Shown piece by piece: positions 7,956 to 16,105 of a DNA stretch of 64,000 bases. The position numbers and the translations under genes were made by a program. Numbering within the stretch: the stretch's first letter is position 1; each line of letters begins with the position of its first letter. The notes beneath the pieces are model-generated. The model was not told the DNA's origin and did no database searches. It saw only the letters and a list, made by a program, of their open reading frames with translations. The stretch comes from Mycolicibacterium lacusdiani (GTDB lineage: Bacteria > Actinomycetota > Actinomycetes > Mycobacteriales > Mycobacteriaceae), in contig NZ_JAKCFC010000011.1 in assembly GCF_021916785.1 (NCBI RefSeq), positions 1 to 64,000 of the forward strand, in the 5' to 3' direction.

Positions 7956-8641
7956 GAAACCCGTTGCGGGTGGTGCTGTTCGACGTGCTGGCGCCGGTGG
8001 CGGCGCTCGTCGCGCTGATCTACGTCGGCATGGCACTGGCGTGGCCGCTGTGGTGGGTGTCGGTGTGCTCGGTGCTGTGCCTGCTGATCGTGCAGGCGAT
8101 GGTCGTCGACTACGTGCTGTACCGCCGCGACGGCGTCACCGTCGGCACCGACGACGAGGGCCCCGGTCTACGCCTGGCGGTCGTCGGCATCGCGGCCGCG
8201 GCGCTGATCGCCGCCGTCGTCGTCGGCTATACGCAGTGGACGGTGCCCGATCGCGCCATGCGCGCCGACGTGGACGAGGTGGTGGGCATCGCCAGCAGCG
8301 TCGCCGAGGCGTCCGCGACGTTCACCCCGCAGGACCCCAACGCGTCCATCGACCGTGCGGCGGGGCTGATGACGCCCGAACGCGCAGAGACCTACCGCAA
8401 CGAGTTCGCTGCTGTCGCAAGGGAATTGACGAGCAAGAACATCTCGGGGCAGGCCGAGACGATCTCGGCCGGTGTCGAGGCGATCGGGCCCGCCGTCGCG
8501 AGTGTGGCCGTCGTGATGCGCGGCACGCAGAACGCTCCGAACAAGAAGCCCGACGTCGCGGTCTACGCCTTGCGGATCACGCTGTCCAAGGAAAGTGGGA
8601 AGTGGATGGTCGTCGACGTGACGCCCATCAACGCTCGCTAG
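7952..8641 (+). CDS. omamB: Orphan Mce-associated membrane protein OmamB
   Basis: A 229-residue protein starting at the ATG that overlaps the omamA stop (ATGA at 7952-7955). It has two N-terminal membrane helices (about residues 8-50) and a third near 75-95 (LRLAVVGIAAAALIAAVVVGY), then an external Mce-associated domain resembling OmamA (VDEVVGIASSVAEASATFTPQD through KWMVVDVTPINAR). This is the Rv0200 position. The pair probably acts together in assembling Mce transporters. Its stop abuts the stop of the converging Rv0201c-type gene. Confidence 0.85.
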   Translation: MRNPLRVVLFDVLAPVAALVALIYVGMALAWPLWWVSVCSVLCLLIVQAMVVDYVLYRRDGVTVGTDDEGPGLRLAVVGIAAAALIAAVVVGYTQWTVPDRAMRADVDEVVGIASSVAEASATFTPQDPNASIDRAAGLMTPERAETYRNEFAAVARELTSKNISGQAETISAGVEAIGPAVASVAVVMRGTQNAPNKKPDVAVYALRITLSKESGKWMVVDVTPINAR

Positions 8642-9166
8642 TCAGCGGCGCGTGCGCTCGTCGTGGATCTTGGCGAAGCGGTCGGACAGGCGACGCATGC
8701 GGATCATCAGCGACGCGGTCGGGCACTGGCTGCCGTCGAGGTACGCCGCGAACGTCGAGGTCGGTAGGCCGATCCGCGAGGCGAACTCCTGCTCCCCGAG
8801 ACCTGACCGCTCGAGCAGCAGCCGGACGTGCCGGGCCACCTCGGCGCACTCATTGGCCTCGAGGTGCGCGCGGGTCCGGATCAGGACCTCCTGCAGCGCC
8901 TTGGACACGCCGTAGGGCGGTGCCGTCTCGAGGACCTCCTCGACCTGCCGGGCGGTCCTGCCGTAGGGGTCTCGCTTGATGGCGACGACGATGCGCTGCC
9001 ACACCGTCAGGTCGTCGGTGTCGAGGGCGGCGCGGATCGACGACGTGGGCCAGAACTCCACCGGTCGGTCGTCGACCGGTGGCCTGCGCTGTGCGGGGCC
9101 TGCGGCTTGACGCGGGCGACCCGGGGTGTCGCTGAGCGTGTCCCGCGCGTCTGCGGACAACGTCAC
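8642..9166 (-). CDS. Rv0201c-like protein with C-terminal helix-turn-helix
   Basis: A 174-residue cytosolic protein starting at a GTG whose GTGA overlaps the mmpL11 stop, so it is coupled to mmpL11. The first 55 residues are low-complexity. The last third reads LLLERSGLGEQEFASRIGLPTSTFAAYLDGSQCPTASLMIRM, which resembles an XRE/Cro-type helix-turn-helix with its following turn. The middle segment (WQRIVVAIKRDPYGRTARQVEEVLETAPPYGVSKALQEVL) is helical and is not recognised. The location corresponds to Rv0201c, a conserved hypothetical. A regulatory role is plausible from the helix-turn-helix but unproven. Confidence 0.75.
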   Translation of the reverse strand: MTLSADARDTLSDTPGRPRQAAGPAQRRPPVDDRPVEFWPTSSIRAALDTDDLTVWQRIVVAIKRDPYGRTARQVEEVLETAPPYGVSKALQEVLIRTRAHLEANECAEVARHVRLLLERSGLGEQEFASRIGLPTSTFAAYLDGSQCPTASLMIRMRRLSDRFAKIHDERTRR

Positions 9167-12156
9167 CTCGCCTCCTCCAGCATCGCCACCGCCACCGAGA
9201 GGCAGCGCTTTCTCACTCTCTCCCATTCGGCGCCCGCGTCGGGGTCCGCCGCTGCGGCGACGTCGTCCGCATCCGACGGGTGGGGATCGGCCAGACGGCG
9301 TACCAGCTGCGTGGCCACCCACTGCCTGCGGGAGCGTTGACCAGAGTAATACCGGTCCATCCGGGCCAGCACCTCCGCCGCGGTTTGGGTCTCCATCGAG
9401 TCGATCAGATCGGCGAACTCCGTGAAGTCCCTGGTCGAGTTCCGGCACATGATCAGGTAGCTCTTCAACCGCAGCGTCTCGGCACCGGTGGGGATCTGCA
9501 GCCGGTCACCGGTGGGCAGCAGCACGTTGGTGGTCTCCATCGGCTTGCGCCGTTCCACGACCGGGACGTCGGCATCGGCAGCGGTCTGCAGCGCGTCCAA
9601 CGCGACCGCGAGCCTGCCCCGCCACATCGTGACCGGGTGGACCGTCGTCGGCGGCACCTTCCTGCCGCCGCCGCGCACCGAGTAGAACCGGCCGCCGCGG
9701 GTGCCGATGCGGACGGTGTCGGTGCCGGCGGGTGCCACCGCGGTCGCGCCCGCGCCGACGGCGTTGATCGCCCGCACGCCCGACCCGACGAGCAGGGCCT
9801 GGTCGCCGTCGCTGGTGCGACTCACCACGACGGGCCCGCAGCCGCTGAACGCCAGTGGGTCGGCGACCGTGATGCTTTGCGGCGCAAGGTTCTTCAGCTT
9901 CGCTGCCGACTTGACGACGGTGCGGATGTCCGAGCCGGACGGACCCAGTTCGGAGATGTCCTCGGGGATGATGACGAGGTCGCCGATGTCCACCTTGGGA
10001 AGCGGCTTCTCGAAGTCGACCGACGGCAGGATGCGGTCGAGCCAGCGCGGCAGCCACCAGTTCCACTCGGCGAACATCGCCATCAGGGCGGGCACCAGGA
10101 TCAGGCGCACCACGGTCGCGTCGACGGCGATCGCCACCGCGCACGCCACGCCCAGCTGGGCGACCAGCGGCATGCCCGCGAACGCGAATCCGACGAACAC
10201 CGCGATCATGATCAGCGCGGCGCTGGTGATGGTGCGGGCGCTGGTGCTCACGCCGTACGCGACGGCGTCACGGGTGTTCTGGGTCTGGACGAACCGCTCG
10301 CGGATGCGGGTCAGCAGGAAGATCTCGTAGTCCATCGACAACCCGAACGTCATTGCGAGGACCAGCGGCGGGATGGTGCTGTCCAGCGACGACAGCGGCT
10401 CGAAGCCGAGCGGTTCGAGCCAGCCCCACTCGAAGACCGCGACCAGGCTGCCGTAGGCGGCCGCAACCGACAGCACGGTCATCAAGACGCCCTTGAACGC
10501 CAGGAACACCGACCTGATCGAGATCAGCAGCATCACGAACGCGATCAGGGCGACGAACGCGAACACCAGCGGCTGAGTCGCCGACACCCTGTCGTCGAAG
10601 TCCTTGAGCAGCGCCGTCGGACCACCGACGTCCACCTGCGCTTGGTCACCGGCCGCCTGCGGGAGGTTGGCGCGCATCCAGTCGATGGACTCGCGGGCGC
10701 CGGGGTCCTCGGGATCCACCGACAGCACCGCCGACAGCAGCGCACTGCGGTTGTCGTCGCCGAACACCGGCGGCGACACGTTGGCCACGAACGGCGCCTC
10801 GGCGATCTTGGTCTCGACCGCGGTCAGCGTGCCTGCGTTCTCCGGCTGATTGGCGTTGCGGTCGGGGAAGGTGACCAGCACGCGGATCGGGCCGAGCGCC
10901 CCGGGACCGAGGGCCTCGGCCGCGGCGTTGATGCCGCCGCGGATCTCGTGGGTGGGCTCGAACTGCCGCTGCAGGCTGTTGCCGAGGGTCATCGCGAAGG
11001 CAGGCGCGGCCATCACGAGCAGCAGCACGGCCGCCGAGATCGCCGACACCCACGGTCGGCGCATCACGCCGGTCACCCAGCGCGTCCAGAAGCGCGACTG
11101 GGTGGTGTCCGGGCGACGGGACAGGTGCAGGTAGGTCGAGCGCTTCGCGGCCGCCTTGCCGAACGTCCGCAGAACCGCAGGCGTCAGCGTCGTCGACGTC
11201 AGCACCGCCACCGCGACCGCGAGGATCGCCCCGGTCGCCATCGAGGACAGCACGGGGGTGTTGATGAGGTAGATGCCGGTCACCGACGCGATCACCGTCA
11301 GCCCCGACAGCAGCACCGCCAGGCCCGAGGTGCCCATCGCGGCGTCGGCCGCCTGTTCGGCGTCGCGCCCGGCGCGCAGTTCCTCGCGGAACCGCATCAG
11401 GATGAACAGCGAATAGTCGACGGCCAGCGCGATGCCGAACATCGACACCGTCGACGTCACGAACACCGACATCGTGGTGACGGTCGACAACAGGAAGACC
11501 AGGCCCATCGTCACCGCGACCGTGCACACGCCGAGCAGCAGGGGCAGCGCCGCCGCGGCGAGCGAGCCGAAGACCGCCAGCAGCACGATCATCACGATCG
11601 GCAGGTTCCACTTCTCGGCCTGGGCGATGTCGTGCTTGGTGGCCTCACCCGCCGCCGCGCTGAGCGCGCCCTGCCCGATGACGTAGAGCCGGACCTTGCC
11701 GTCGGCGGTCTCGCCGGGCTGATCGCCCTCGATGCCGATCTCCTTGCGGAGCGCCTTGGCGATGTCGGTGCTACCGCTGCCGAACCCGGTCTGTAGGGAC
11801 ACCACGTACGGCCGGTCCGGCTGCGGCGGCGGCTGCTGCGGGTTGGAGACGATCTTGACGCGCGGCTCGGCGGCCGCGATGCGCTCGAGGTCGGCGACCG
11901 CGCCGTTCATGTCCTCGAACGACGCGTCGGCCCGCGGTGCGGCGACCAGCGCGAGGGGCGAGGCGCCCTGGTCGGGGAAGTGGTCCTGGGTCTGGTACTC
12001 GACGTTCAGTGACTGGGAACCGGAGACCTCGAAACCGCCGCCGGTCAGGTTGCCGGAGTTGGTCAGCGACAGGTACACCGCAGGTACCAGGAGCAGCAGC
12101 CATGCAGCGAAGACCGCCCAGCGATACCTGCGCAAGTTGCTGCTCAAGCGCATCAT
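9163..12156 (-). CDS. mmpL11: RND lipid/heme transporter MmpL11
   Basis: A 997-residue RND-superfamily membrane transporter. In mycobacteria MmpL11 exports monomeromycolyl diacylglycerol and mycolate wax esters and is linked to heme uptake. Twelve membrane segments are arranged as two halves, each with the proton-relay Asp-Tyr motif (AVDYSLFILMRFREEL and SMDYEIFLLTRIRERF). A porter domain follows the first helix, and a cytosolic C-terminal tail of about 220 residues contains the MmpL11-type region ending MLEEAR. The ATG at 12156 (MMRLSSNLRRYRWAVF) matches the known N terminus; the frame is open further upstream but that part is unlike the family. Divergent from the hemophore gene; coupled downstream to the helix-turn-helix gene. 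Confidence 0.94.
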   Translation of the reverse strand: MMRLSSNLRRYRWAVFAAWLLLLVPAVYLSLTNSGNLTGGGFEVSGSQSLNVEYQTQDHFPDQGASPLALVAAPRADASFEDMNGAVADLERIAAAEPRVKIVSNPQQPPPQPDRPYVVSLQTGFGSGSTDIAKALRKEIGIEGDQPGETADGKVRLYVIGQGALSAAAGEATKHDIAQAEKWNLPIVMIVLLAVFGSLAAAALPLLLGVCTVAVTMGLVFLLSTVTTMSVFVTSTVSMFGIALAVDYSLFILMRFREELRAGRDAEQAADAAMGTSGLAVLLSGLTVIASVTGIYLINTPVLSSMATGAILAVAVAVLTSTTLTPAVLRTFGKAAAKRSTYLHLSRRPDTTQSRFWTRWVTGVMRRPWVSAISAAVLLLVMAAPAFAMTLGNSLQRQFEPTHEIRGGINAAAEALGPGALGPIRVLVTFPDRNANQPENAGTLTAVETKIAEAPFVANVSPPVFGDDNRSALLSAVLSVDPEDPGARESIDWMRANLPQAAGDQAQVDVGGPTALLKDFDDRVSATQPLVFAFVALIAFVMLLISIRSVFLAFKGVLMTVLSVAAAYGSLVAVFEWGWLEPLGFEPLSSLDSTIPPLVLAMTFGLSMDYEIFLLTRIRERFVQTQNTRDAVAYGVSTSARTITSAALIMIAVFVGFAFAGMPLVAQLGVACAVAIAVDATVVRLILVPALMAMFAEWNWWLPRWLDRILPSVDFEKPLPKVDIGDLVIIPEDISELGPSGSDIRTVVKSAAKLKNLAPQSITVADPLAFSGCGPVVVSRTSDGDQALLVGSGVRAINAVGAGATAVAPAGTDTVRIGTRGGRFYSVRGGGRKVPPTTVHPVTMWRGRLAVALDALQTAADADVPVVERRKPMETTNVLLPTGDRLQIPTGAETLRLKSYLIMCRNSTRDFTEFADLIDSMETQTAAEVLARMDRYYSGQRSRRQWVATQLVRRLADPHPSDADDVAAAADPDAGAEWERVRKRCLSVAVAMLEEAR

Positions 12157-12461
12157 GAACTGCTGGATGACGAACCTCGGCCTTCTTCCCGGCGTTTCGT
12201 AGCCAGAGCGTACCGCAGGCTGAGGTAGGGTCCCCGGCCCGCAAGGGGCCCGTACCAGCCAGTGCCGCGCGCAGTTCGCGCGGCCCGCAACTCCGATCCG
12301 AGTGAGCTGCGGCTTTGCTGGACGGATTGTGCGGTCGGCGCGCGTAGATGGCAGGATGGCGAGCGCAGGGCATCGTCGGGCCCCTCGCCGAGACGATGCC
12401 AGGGCCGGACAGCGTGGGTTTCGCGACGCCACGTGTGGATCGCGACGATGAGGAGTCGATC
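12157..12461. other. Divergent intergenic region mmpL11/hemophore with two hairpins
   Basis: No convincing gene lies in these 305 bp. Two strong inverted repeats do. GCCGCGCG-CAGTT-CGCGCGGC spans 12264-12284, and a 9-bp perfect pair GGCATCGTC / GACGATGCC spans 12369-12400 with a 14-nt loop. The region must hold the promoters of mmpL11 and of the first hemophore gene. Confidence 0.5.
12369..12400. promoter_or_regulatory. 9-bp perfect inverted repeat upstream of hemophore 1
   Basis: GGCATCGTC (12369-12377) and GACGATGCC (12392-12400) are perfect complements, 62 bp before the hemophore start. It could be an operator or a structured 5' leader. The nearby PrrA-like regulator is a candidate binder, but no consensus was matched. 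Confidence 0.35.
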
Positions 12462-13043
12462 ATGAGGACCAGTACCGGAACCGCACGTCGAGGCCTCCTC
12501 GGCGTGTTCGCTGTGACTGCGGCGGGCGGTGCTGCGGTGGCGGCGCTGGCCGTCCCCGGCGGACTCTCGGCCCCGTCTGCGACGGCGGCATCCGACCCGT
12601 GTGCAGCCAGCGAGGTGGCCAAGACGCTGGGCTCGGTGGCCACGACGACGGGCAACTACCTCGATAGCCACCCCGAGACGAACACCGCGCTGACCACGAT
12701 CTCGCAACAGCAGGCCGGGCCGCAGCAGCTCGTCGCGATCAAGTCGTACTTCGACGCCAACCCGCAGGCGGCCAAGGACATGCAGCAGCTGCAGGCCCCG
12801 CTGGTCGGCCTCTCGAGTCGCTGCAAGCTGCCGTTGACGCTGCCCCAGCTGCTTGGGCTCATGCAGTCCGCACAGGGCGGTGCCGCGCAGGGTGCGACCA
12901 CCGGTGCTTTGCCGGCAACGGGGCCGAATGCGCAGACCGCGGGCGTCCAGGGACCGCTGGGCCTGTCCTCGCCGTCGACGGCGTCGACCGCCAGGCAGGG
13001 CACGGGACCCCTCCCCGGTCCGGCTTCCAGGTCGGCGGGCTAA
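12462..13043 (+). CDS. Hemophore-like secreted heme-binding protein 1
   Basis: A 193-residue exported protein of the mycobacterial hemophore (Rv0203-like) family. It has a signal sequence (MRTSTGTARRGLLGVFAVTA, cleavage probably near ATAASDP). The core domain runs from DPCAASEVAKTLG to SSRCKLPL, with two cysteines about 75 residues apart and the recurring motifs YLDSHPETN and YFDANPQAAKDM. A low-complexity Ala/Gly/Thr/Pro tail of about 75 residues follows and is absent from the second copy. Start supported by GAGGAG upstream. Hemophores pass heme to the MmpL3/MmpL11 proteins; mmpL11 is divergent next door. It looks like a tandem duplicate of the next gene. Confidence 0.8.
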   Translation: MRTSTGTARRGLLGVFAVTAAGGAAVAALAVPGGLSAPSATAASDPCAASEVAKTLGSVATTTGNYLDSHPETNTALTTISQQQAGPQQLVAIKSYFDANPQAAKDMQQLQAPLVGLSSRCKLPLTLPQLLGLMQSAQGGAAQGATTGALPATGPNAQTAGVQGPLGLSSPSTASTARQGTGPLPGPASRSAG

Positions 13044-13214
13044 CTCCACCGTCGGTTGGCGCTCCCGGCAGGGGCCCGCTGACCTGCGGTTCTCGGCGTC
13101 TTCACAGTGGATTGGGCGCAAGGCAAGAAAGTCGGAACGGATTCTGCTTAGCTTTCCGTTGTCGGTAACCGCCAGGGGTTACGGCGTCTGAAGTTCTCGA
13201 GAAGGAGCTTGACC

Positions 13215-13598
13215 ATGTTGCTCTCGGCCCGTGCTTGGCGACGTGCGGTAGCTGGTGCCTTGGGCGCCGGTTCGATCGCCGGCGCGATGCTGTTCGGTGC
13301 GATTCCCTCCGCCATGGCGGACGATCCCGCGCTGAACCCGCCGAACTGCACCGCCGCCGACTTGGCCGGTGTGGCCTCCGGCGTCTCGGCTTCGACCTCG
13401 GCCTACCTCTTCACCCACCCTGACGTGAACTGGTTCTTCACCAGCCTCGAGGGCAAGGAGCGCGAGGAAGTCCGCGTCGAGGTCGACCGCTACCTCAATG
13501 ACAACCCGCAGGTGAAGGCCGAGCTGACGGGTATCCGCCAGCCGCTGGTCGACCTGAAGAACCGCTGCGGCTCGGCACCGGCGCCCGCAATCCCGTAG
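13215..13598 (+). CDS. Hemophore-like secreted heme-binding protein 2 (Rv0203 type)
   Basis: A 127-residue protein with a signal peptide ending at SAMADDP (about residue 33) and a compact helical domain. Domain features are CTAADLAGVASGVSASTSAYLFTHPDVNWFF, YLNDNPQVKAEL and NRCGSAPA, with a cysteine pair again about 75 residues apart. Size and location match Rv0203, which binds heme and hands it to MmpL3 and MmpL11. GAAGGAG seven bases before the ATG at 13215 fixes the start. It ends five bases before the response-regulator gene, so heme capture and a two-component system appear to share a transcript. The 171-bp gap upstream contains GTAACC-N6-GGTTAC (13165-13182), a possible operator. Confidence 0.85.
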   Translation: MLLSARAWRRAVAGALGAGSIAGAMLFGAIPSAMADDPALNPPNCTAADLAGVASGVSASTSAYLFTHPDVNWFFTSLEGKEREEVRVEVDRYLNDNPQVKAELTGIRQPLVDLKNRCGSAPAPAIP

Positions 13599-13603
13599 GC
13601 CCG

Positions 13604-14398
13604 ATGCCGTTGCGGCAGGGGGCACCTCCGAACCAGGGGGAGGACACCGGCGCGGAGCGGTCGGGGCAGTCCGAGACGTCTGACGTGTCAGACCGATCGC
13701 TGCCCGACGGCTCCGGCCGGATGGTCTTGATGGTCGACGACGACCCGGACGTCCGTACGTCGGTATCGCGCGGGCTGCGACACTCCGGCTTCGACGTCCG
13801 CGTCGCGTCCAACGGCAAGGAAGCGTTGCGGCTGCTGTCGACCGAGACCCACGACGCACTCGTGCTCGACGTGCAGATGCCCGAACTCGACGGCGTCGCG
13901 GTCGTCACAGCGCTGCGCGCGCTCGGCAACGACATCCCGATCTGCGTGCTGTCGGCGCGCGACACCGTCAACGACCGGATCGCCGGACTCGAGGCCGGGG
14001 CCGACGACTACCTGACGAAGCCGTTCGACCTCGGCGAACTCGTCGCGCGTCTGCATGCGCTGCTGCGCCGGTCGACGCACTCCGAGCAGTCGTCGGACAG
14101 CATGACCGTCGGATCGTTGACCATCGACACGGCACGGCGTCTCGTGTTCGTCGACGGTGAACGCGCCGACCTCACCAAGCGCGAGTTCGACCTGCTTGCC
14201 GTGCTGGCCGAGAATGCCGGCGTCGTCCTGACCCGGCAACGCCTGCTCGAGCTGGTCTGGGGTTACGACTTCGACGTCGACACCAACGTCGCCGACGTCT
14301 TCATCAGTTATCTGCGGCGCAAGCTGGAACGCGACGGGCACAGCAGGGTCATCCACACGGTGCGTGGGATCGGTTACGTCCTGCGCGCCGACCCGTAG
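13604..14398 (+). CDS. PrrA-like OmpR-family response regulator
   Basis: A 264-residue response regulator. The receiver domain (about 40-155) has the acidic pair in MVDDDPD, phospho-acceptor Asp89 in LVLDVQMPE, and the conserved Lys139 in LTKPF. The winged-helix OmpR domain follows (TKREFDLLAVLAENAGVVLTRQRLLELVWGYDF onward to HTVRGIGYVL). It is strikingly PrrA-like in sequence but carries an extra acidic 40-residue N terminus, and it is a paralogue of PrrA judging by locus. A later start at GTG 13685 would give a more typical length. It lies between a hemophore gene and its kinase, two bases before the latter. Confidence 0.88.
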   Translation: MPLRQGAPPNQGEDTGAERSGQSETSDVSDRSLPDGSGRMVLMVDDDPDVRTSVSRGLRHSGFDVRVASNGKEALRLLSTETHDALVLDVQMPELDGVAVVTALRALGNDIPICVLSARDTVNDRIAGLEAGADDYLTKPFDLGELVARLHALLRRSTHSEQSSDSMTVGSLTIDTARRLVFVDGERADLTKREFDLLAVLAENAGVVLTRQRLLELVWGYDFDVDTNVADVFISYLRRKLERDGHSRVIHTVRGIGYVLRADP

Positions 14399-14400
14399 CA

Positions 14401-15825
14401 GTGCAGCTCCCTCGGTTCCTCCGCTCGGCGTCGCTGCGGACCCGGGTGGCACTGGCATCGGCAGCAGCCGCCGCCGCGGTGGTTGCGGTGTTCACCGTCC
14501 TCACCTCGGTCGTCCTGGCGAACAACGATGCGGCGCAACTGGATCGGCGACTCGACTCGATCGTCGACGCCAGCGTGTATCCCGACCAGAGCGACTCCAC
14601 CCGCGGCGTGCTCACCACGGGCCGGTCGCGCACTACCGGACAGGTGGTGTTCCAGCGCGGCTTCCAGCTGCCGCAACTGCCGCCGGGTACGGACACCGTC
14701 GAGGTGAACGGGCTCGACTACCGGGTGCGCACCATCCCGGTCGACCAGCAGGGCGGCGTGCTGATGTCGGTGGGCATCCGGGCCGACAGCATCCTGTTGA
14801 GCCGCGCGCGGATCCCGCTCTACACGGCGGTCGGGGTGGGCACCGTGCTGATCGCCGCGGGGCTCGGGTGGCTGCTCGCCGGGCCTGCGATCCGGCCGCT
14901 GCGCCGGCTGACCGCGCAGACGCTGCGGTTGGGCAAGGGCACCGAGAAGATCGACCCGGTCAAGGGCGTCCGGGAGGCCGAGGACCTCTCCGACGCGATG
15001 GTCGGCATGCTGAGCAGGCTGGCCGCCGCGCAGCAGGCGACGACCAACAGCCTGCAGGCCGCCCAAGACTTCGCCGCCAATGCCGCCCACGAGTTGCGCA
15101 CGCCCCTGACCGCCATGCGGGCCGACCTCGACACGCTGCGCATCCACGACTTGCCCGCCGACGAGCGCGATGAGGTGGTCGCGGACCTGTCGCGTGCGCA
15201 ACGCCGCGTCGAGGCGATCATCACCGCGCTCGGCCAACTGGCGTCGGGGCAGCTCGCGCAGGCCGAGGACCGCGAGGCCATCGACGTCACGGACCTGCTC
15301 GACCGGGTGGCGCGCGAGAACGCCCATCACGGCGTGGAGATCGTCGTCGAGGTGGGCGAGGACGTCGGGTCCGTATGGGGCTGGCCGGGCGGGCTGCGGC
15401 TGGCCGTGGACAACCTGGTGCGCAATGCGGTGGCGCACGGCGAGGCGACGAGGATCGTCCTGTCGGCCTACCCGTCCGGGTCCTCGATGGTCATCGTCGT
15501 CGACGACAACGGGCGCGGGTTGCCCGCCGAGGAACACGAGGCGGTGCTCGGCCGGTTCGCCCGTGGCAGCACCGCGACCGCGGGCGGCTCGGGTCTTGGC
15601 CTCGCGCTCGTGGCGCAGCAGGCGGCACTGCACGGCGGCAGCATCGCGTTGTCCCACGGTCCGATGGGCGGCCTGCGTGCCACACTGACGGTGTCGACGT
15701 CTGCCGACGCCGACGAGGTCACCGATCGAGTCGAGTTGGTCGGCGCCGAACGAGGATCGTTGCGACGCCACGCCAGCCGAGTAGCAGGGCTCCGGTCACG
15801 AGCGAAGCGACCACCACGAAGCTGA
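14401..15825 (+). CDS. PrrB-like sensor histidine kinase
   Basis: A 474-residue membrane kinase starting at a GTG two bases after the regulator stop. It has a membrane helix at about 15-40, an external sensor loop of about 95 residues, a second helix at 140-162 (TAVGVGTVLIAAGLGWLLAG), HAMP, a HisKA domain with phospho-His230 (NAAHELRTPL) and an ATPase domain with N box (NLVRNAVAHG), G1 (DDNGRGLP) and G2 (GSGLGLALV). It resembles PrrB. The C-terminal 40 residues are basic and overlap the converging DUF3054 gene by 107 bp. Location suggests a heme- or envelope-related signal, which is inference only. Confidence 0.9.
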   Translation: MQLPRFLRSASLRTRVALASAAAAAAVVAVFTVLTSVVLANNDAAQLDRRLDSIVDASVYPDQSDSTRGVLTTGRSRTTGQVVFQRGFQLPQLPPGTDTVEVNGLDYRVRTIPVDQQGGVLMSVGIRADSILLSRARIPLYTAVGVGTVLIAAGLGWLLAGPAIRPLRRLTAQTLRLGKGTEKIDPVKGVREAEDLSDAMVGMLSRLAAAQQATTNSLQAAQDFAANAAHELRTPLTAMRADLDTLRIHDLPADERDEVVADLSRAQRRVEAIITALGQLASGQLAQAEDREAIDVTDLLDRVARENAHHGVEIVVEVGEDVGSVWGWPGGLRLAVDNLVRNAVAHGEATRIVLSAYPSGSSMVIVVDDNGRGLPAEEHEAVLGRFARGSTATAGGSGLGLALVAQQAALHGGSIALSHGPMGGLRATLTVSTSADADEVTDRVELVGAERGSLRRHASRVAGLRSRAKRPPRS

Positions 15826-16105
15826 CCGCAGTGCCCTGACCCGACACCTTGCGCAACGCCATGCCGACGGCCACCGTGGCCAGCCACACCGCCAGGCCCG
15901 TCGGCGTCAGCGTGGTGGGTCGCCGCCAGCCGCGAATCACCAACCAGCCCAACGCCGTTCCGGTGAGGAACGGCCACGCCGTCTCGGCGACGCCCGCGAT
16001 GCTCAGGCCCTCGGCATGGCTGCGCCGCCCGATGGTGCAGAACACCACCACGCAGACGGCGTCGGCGAGCAGTGCGGCGGCGACGGTGCGTCTAGCCGAG
16101 GTCAT
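15719..16105 (-). CDS. DUF3054 membrane protein
   Basis: A 128-residue integral membrane protein with four predicted helices and the DUF3054 signature: an Asp in the first helix (LLADAVCVVVF), then GRRSHAEGLSIAGVAETAWPFLTGTALGW, RGW at the end of helix 2, and GMALRK. Function of the family is unknown. Its start overlaps the end of the M23-like gene by 14 bp, so the two are likely cotranscribed, and its last 36 codons run antisense to the end of the kinase gene. Confidence 0.82.
   Translation of the reverse strand: MTSARRTVAAALLADAVCVVVFCTIGRRSHAEGLSIAGVAETAWPFLTGTALGWLVIRGWRRPTTLTPTGLAVWLATVAVGMALRKVSGQGTAVSFVVVASLVTGALLLGWRGVATILVRRRPTRLDR

Noticed and set aside
9280..11796. An 838-codon open frame antisense to mmpL11
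   Set aside because: Same composition artefact; no recognisable motif, and MmpL11 is certain on the other strand.
13148..13214. Possible -35/-10 pairs and GTAACC-N6-GGTTAC before hemophore 2
   Set aside because: The dyad is short and no consensus fits; mentioned under the gene but not called as a separate operator.
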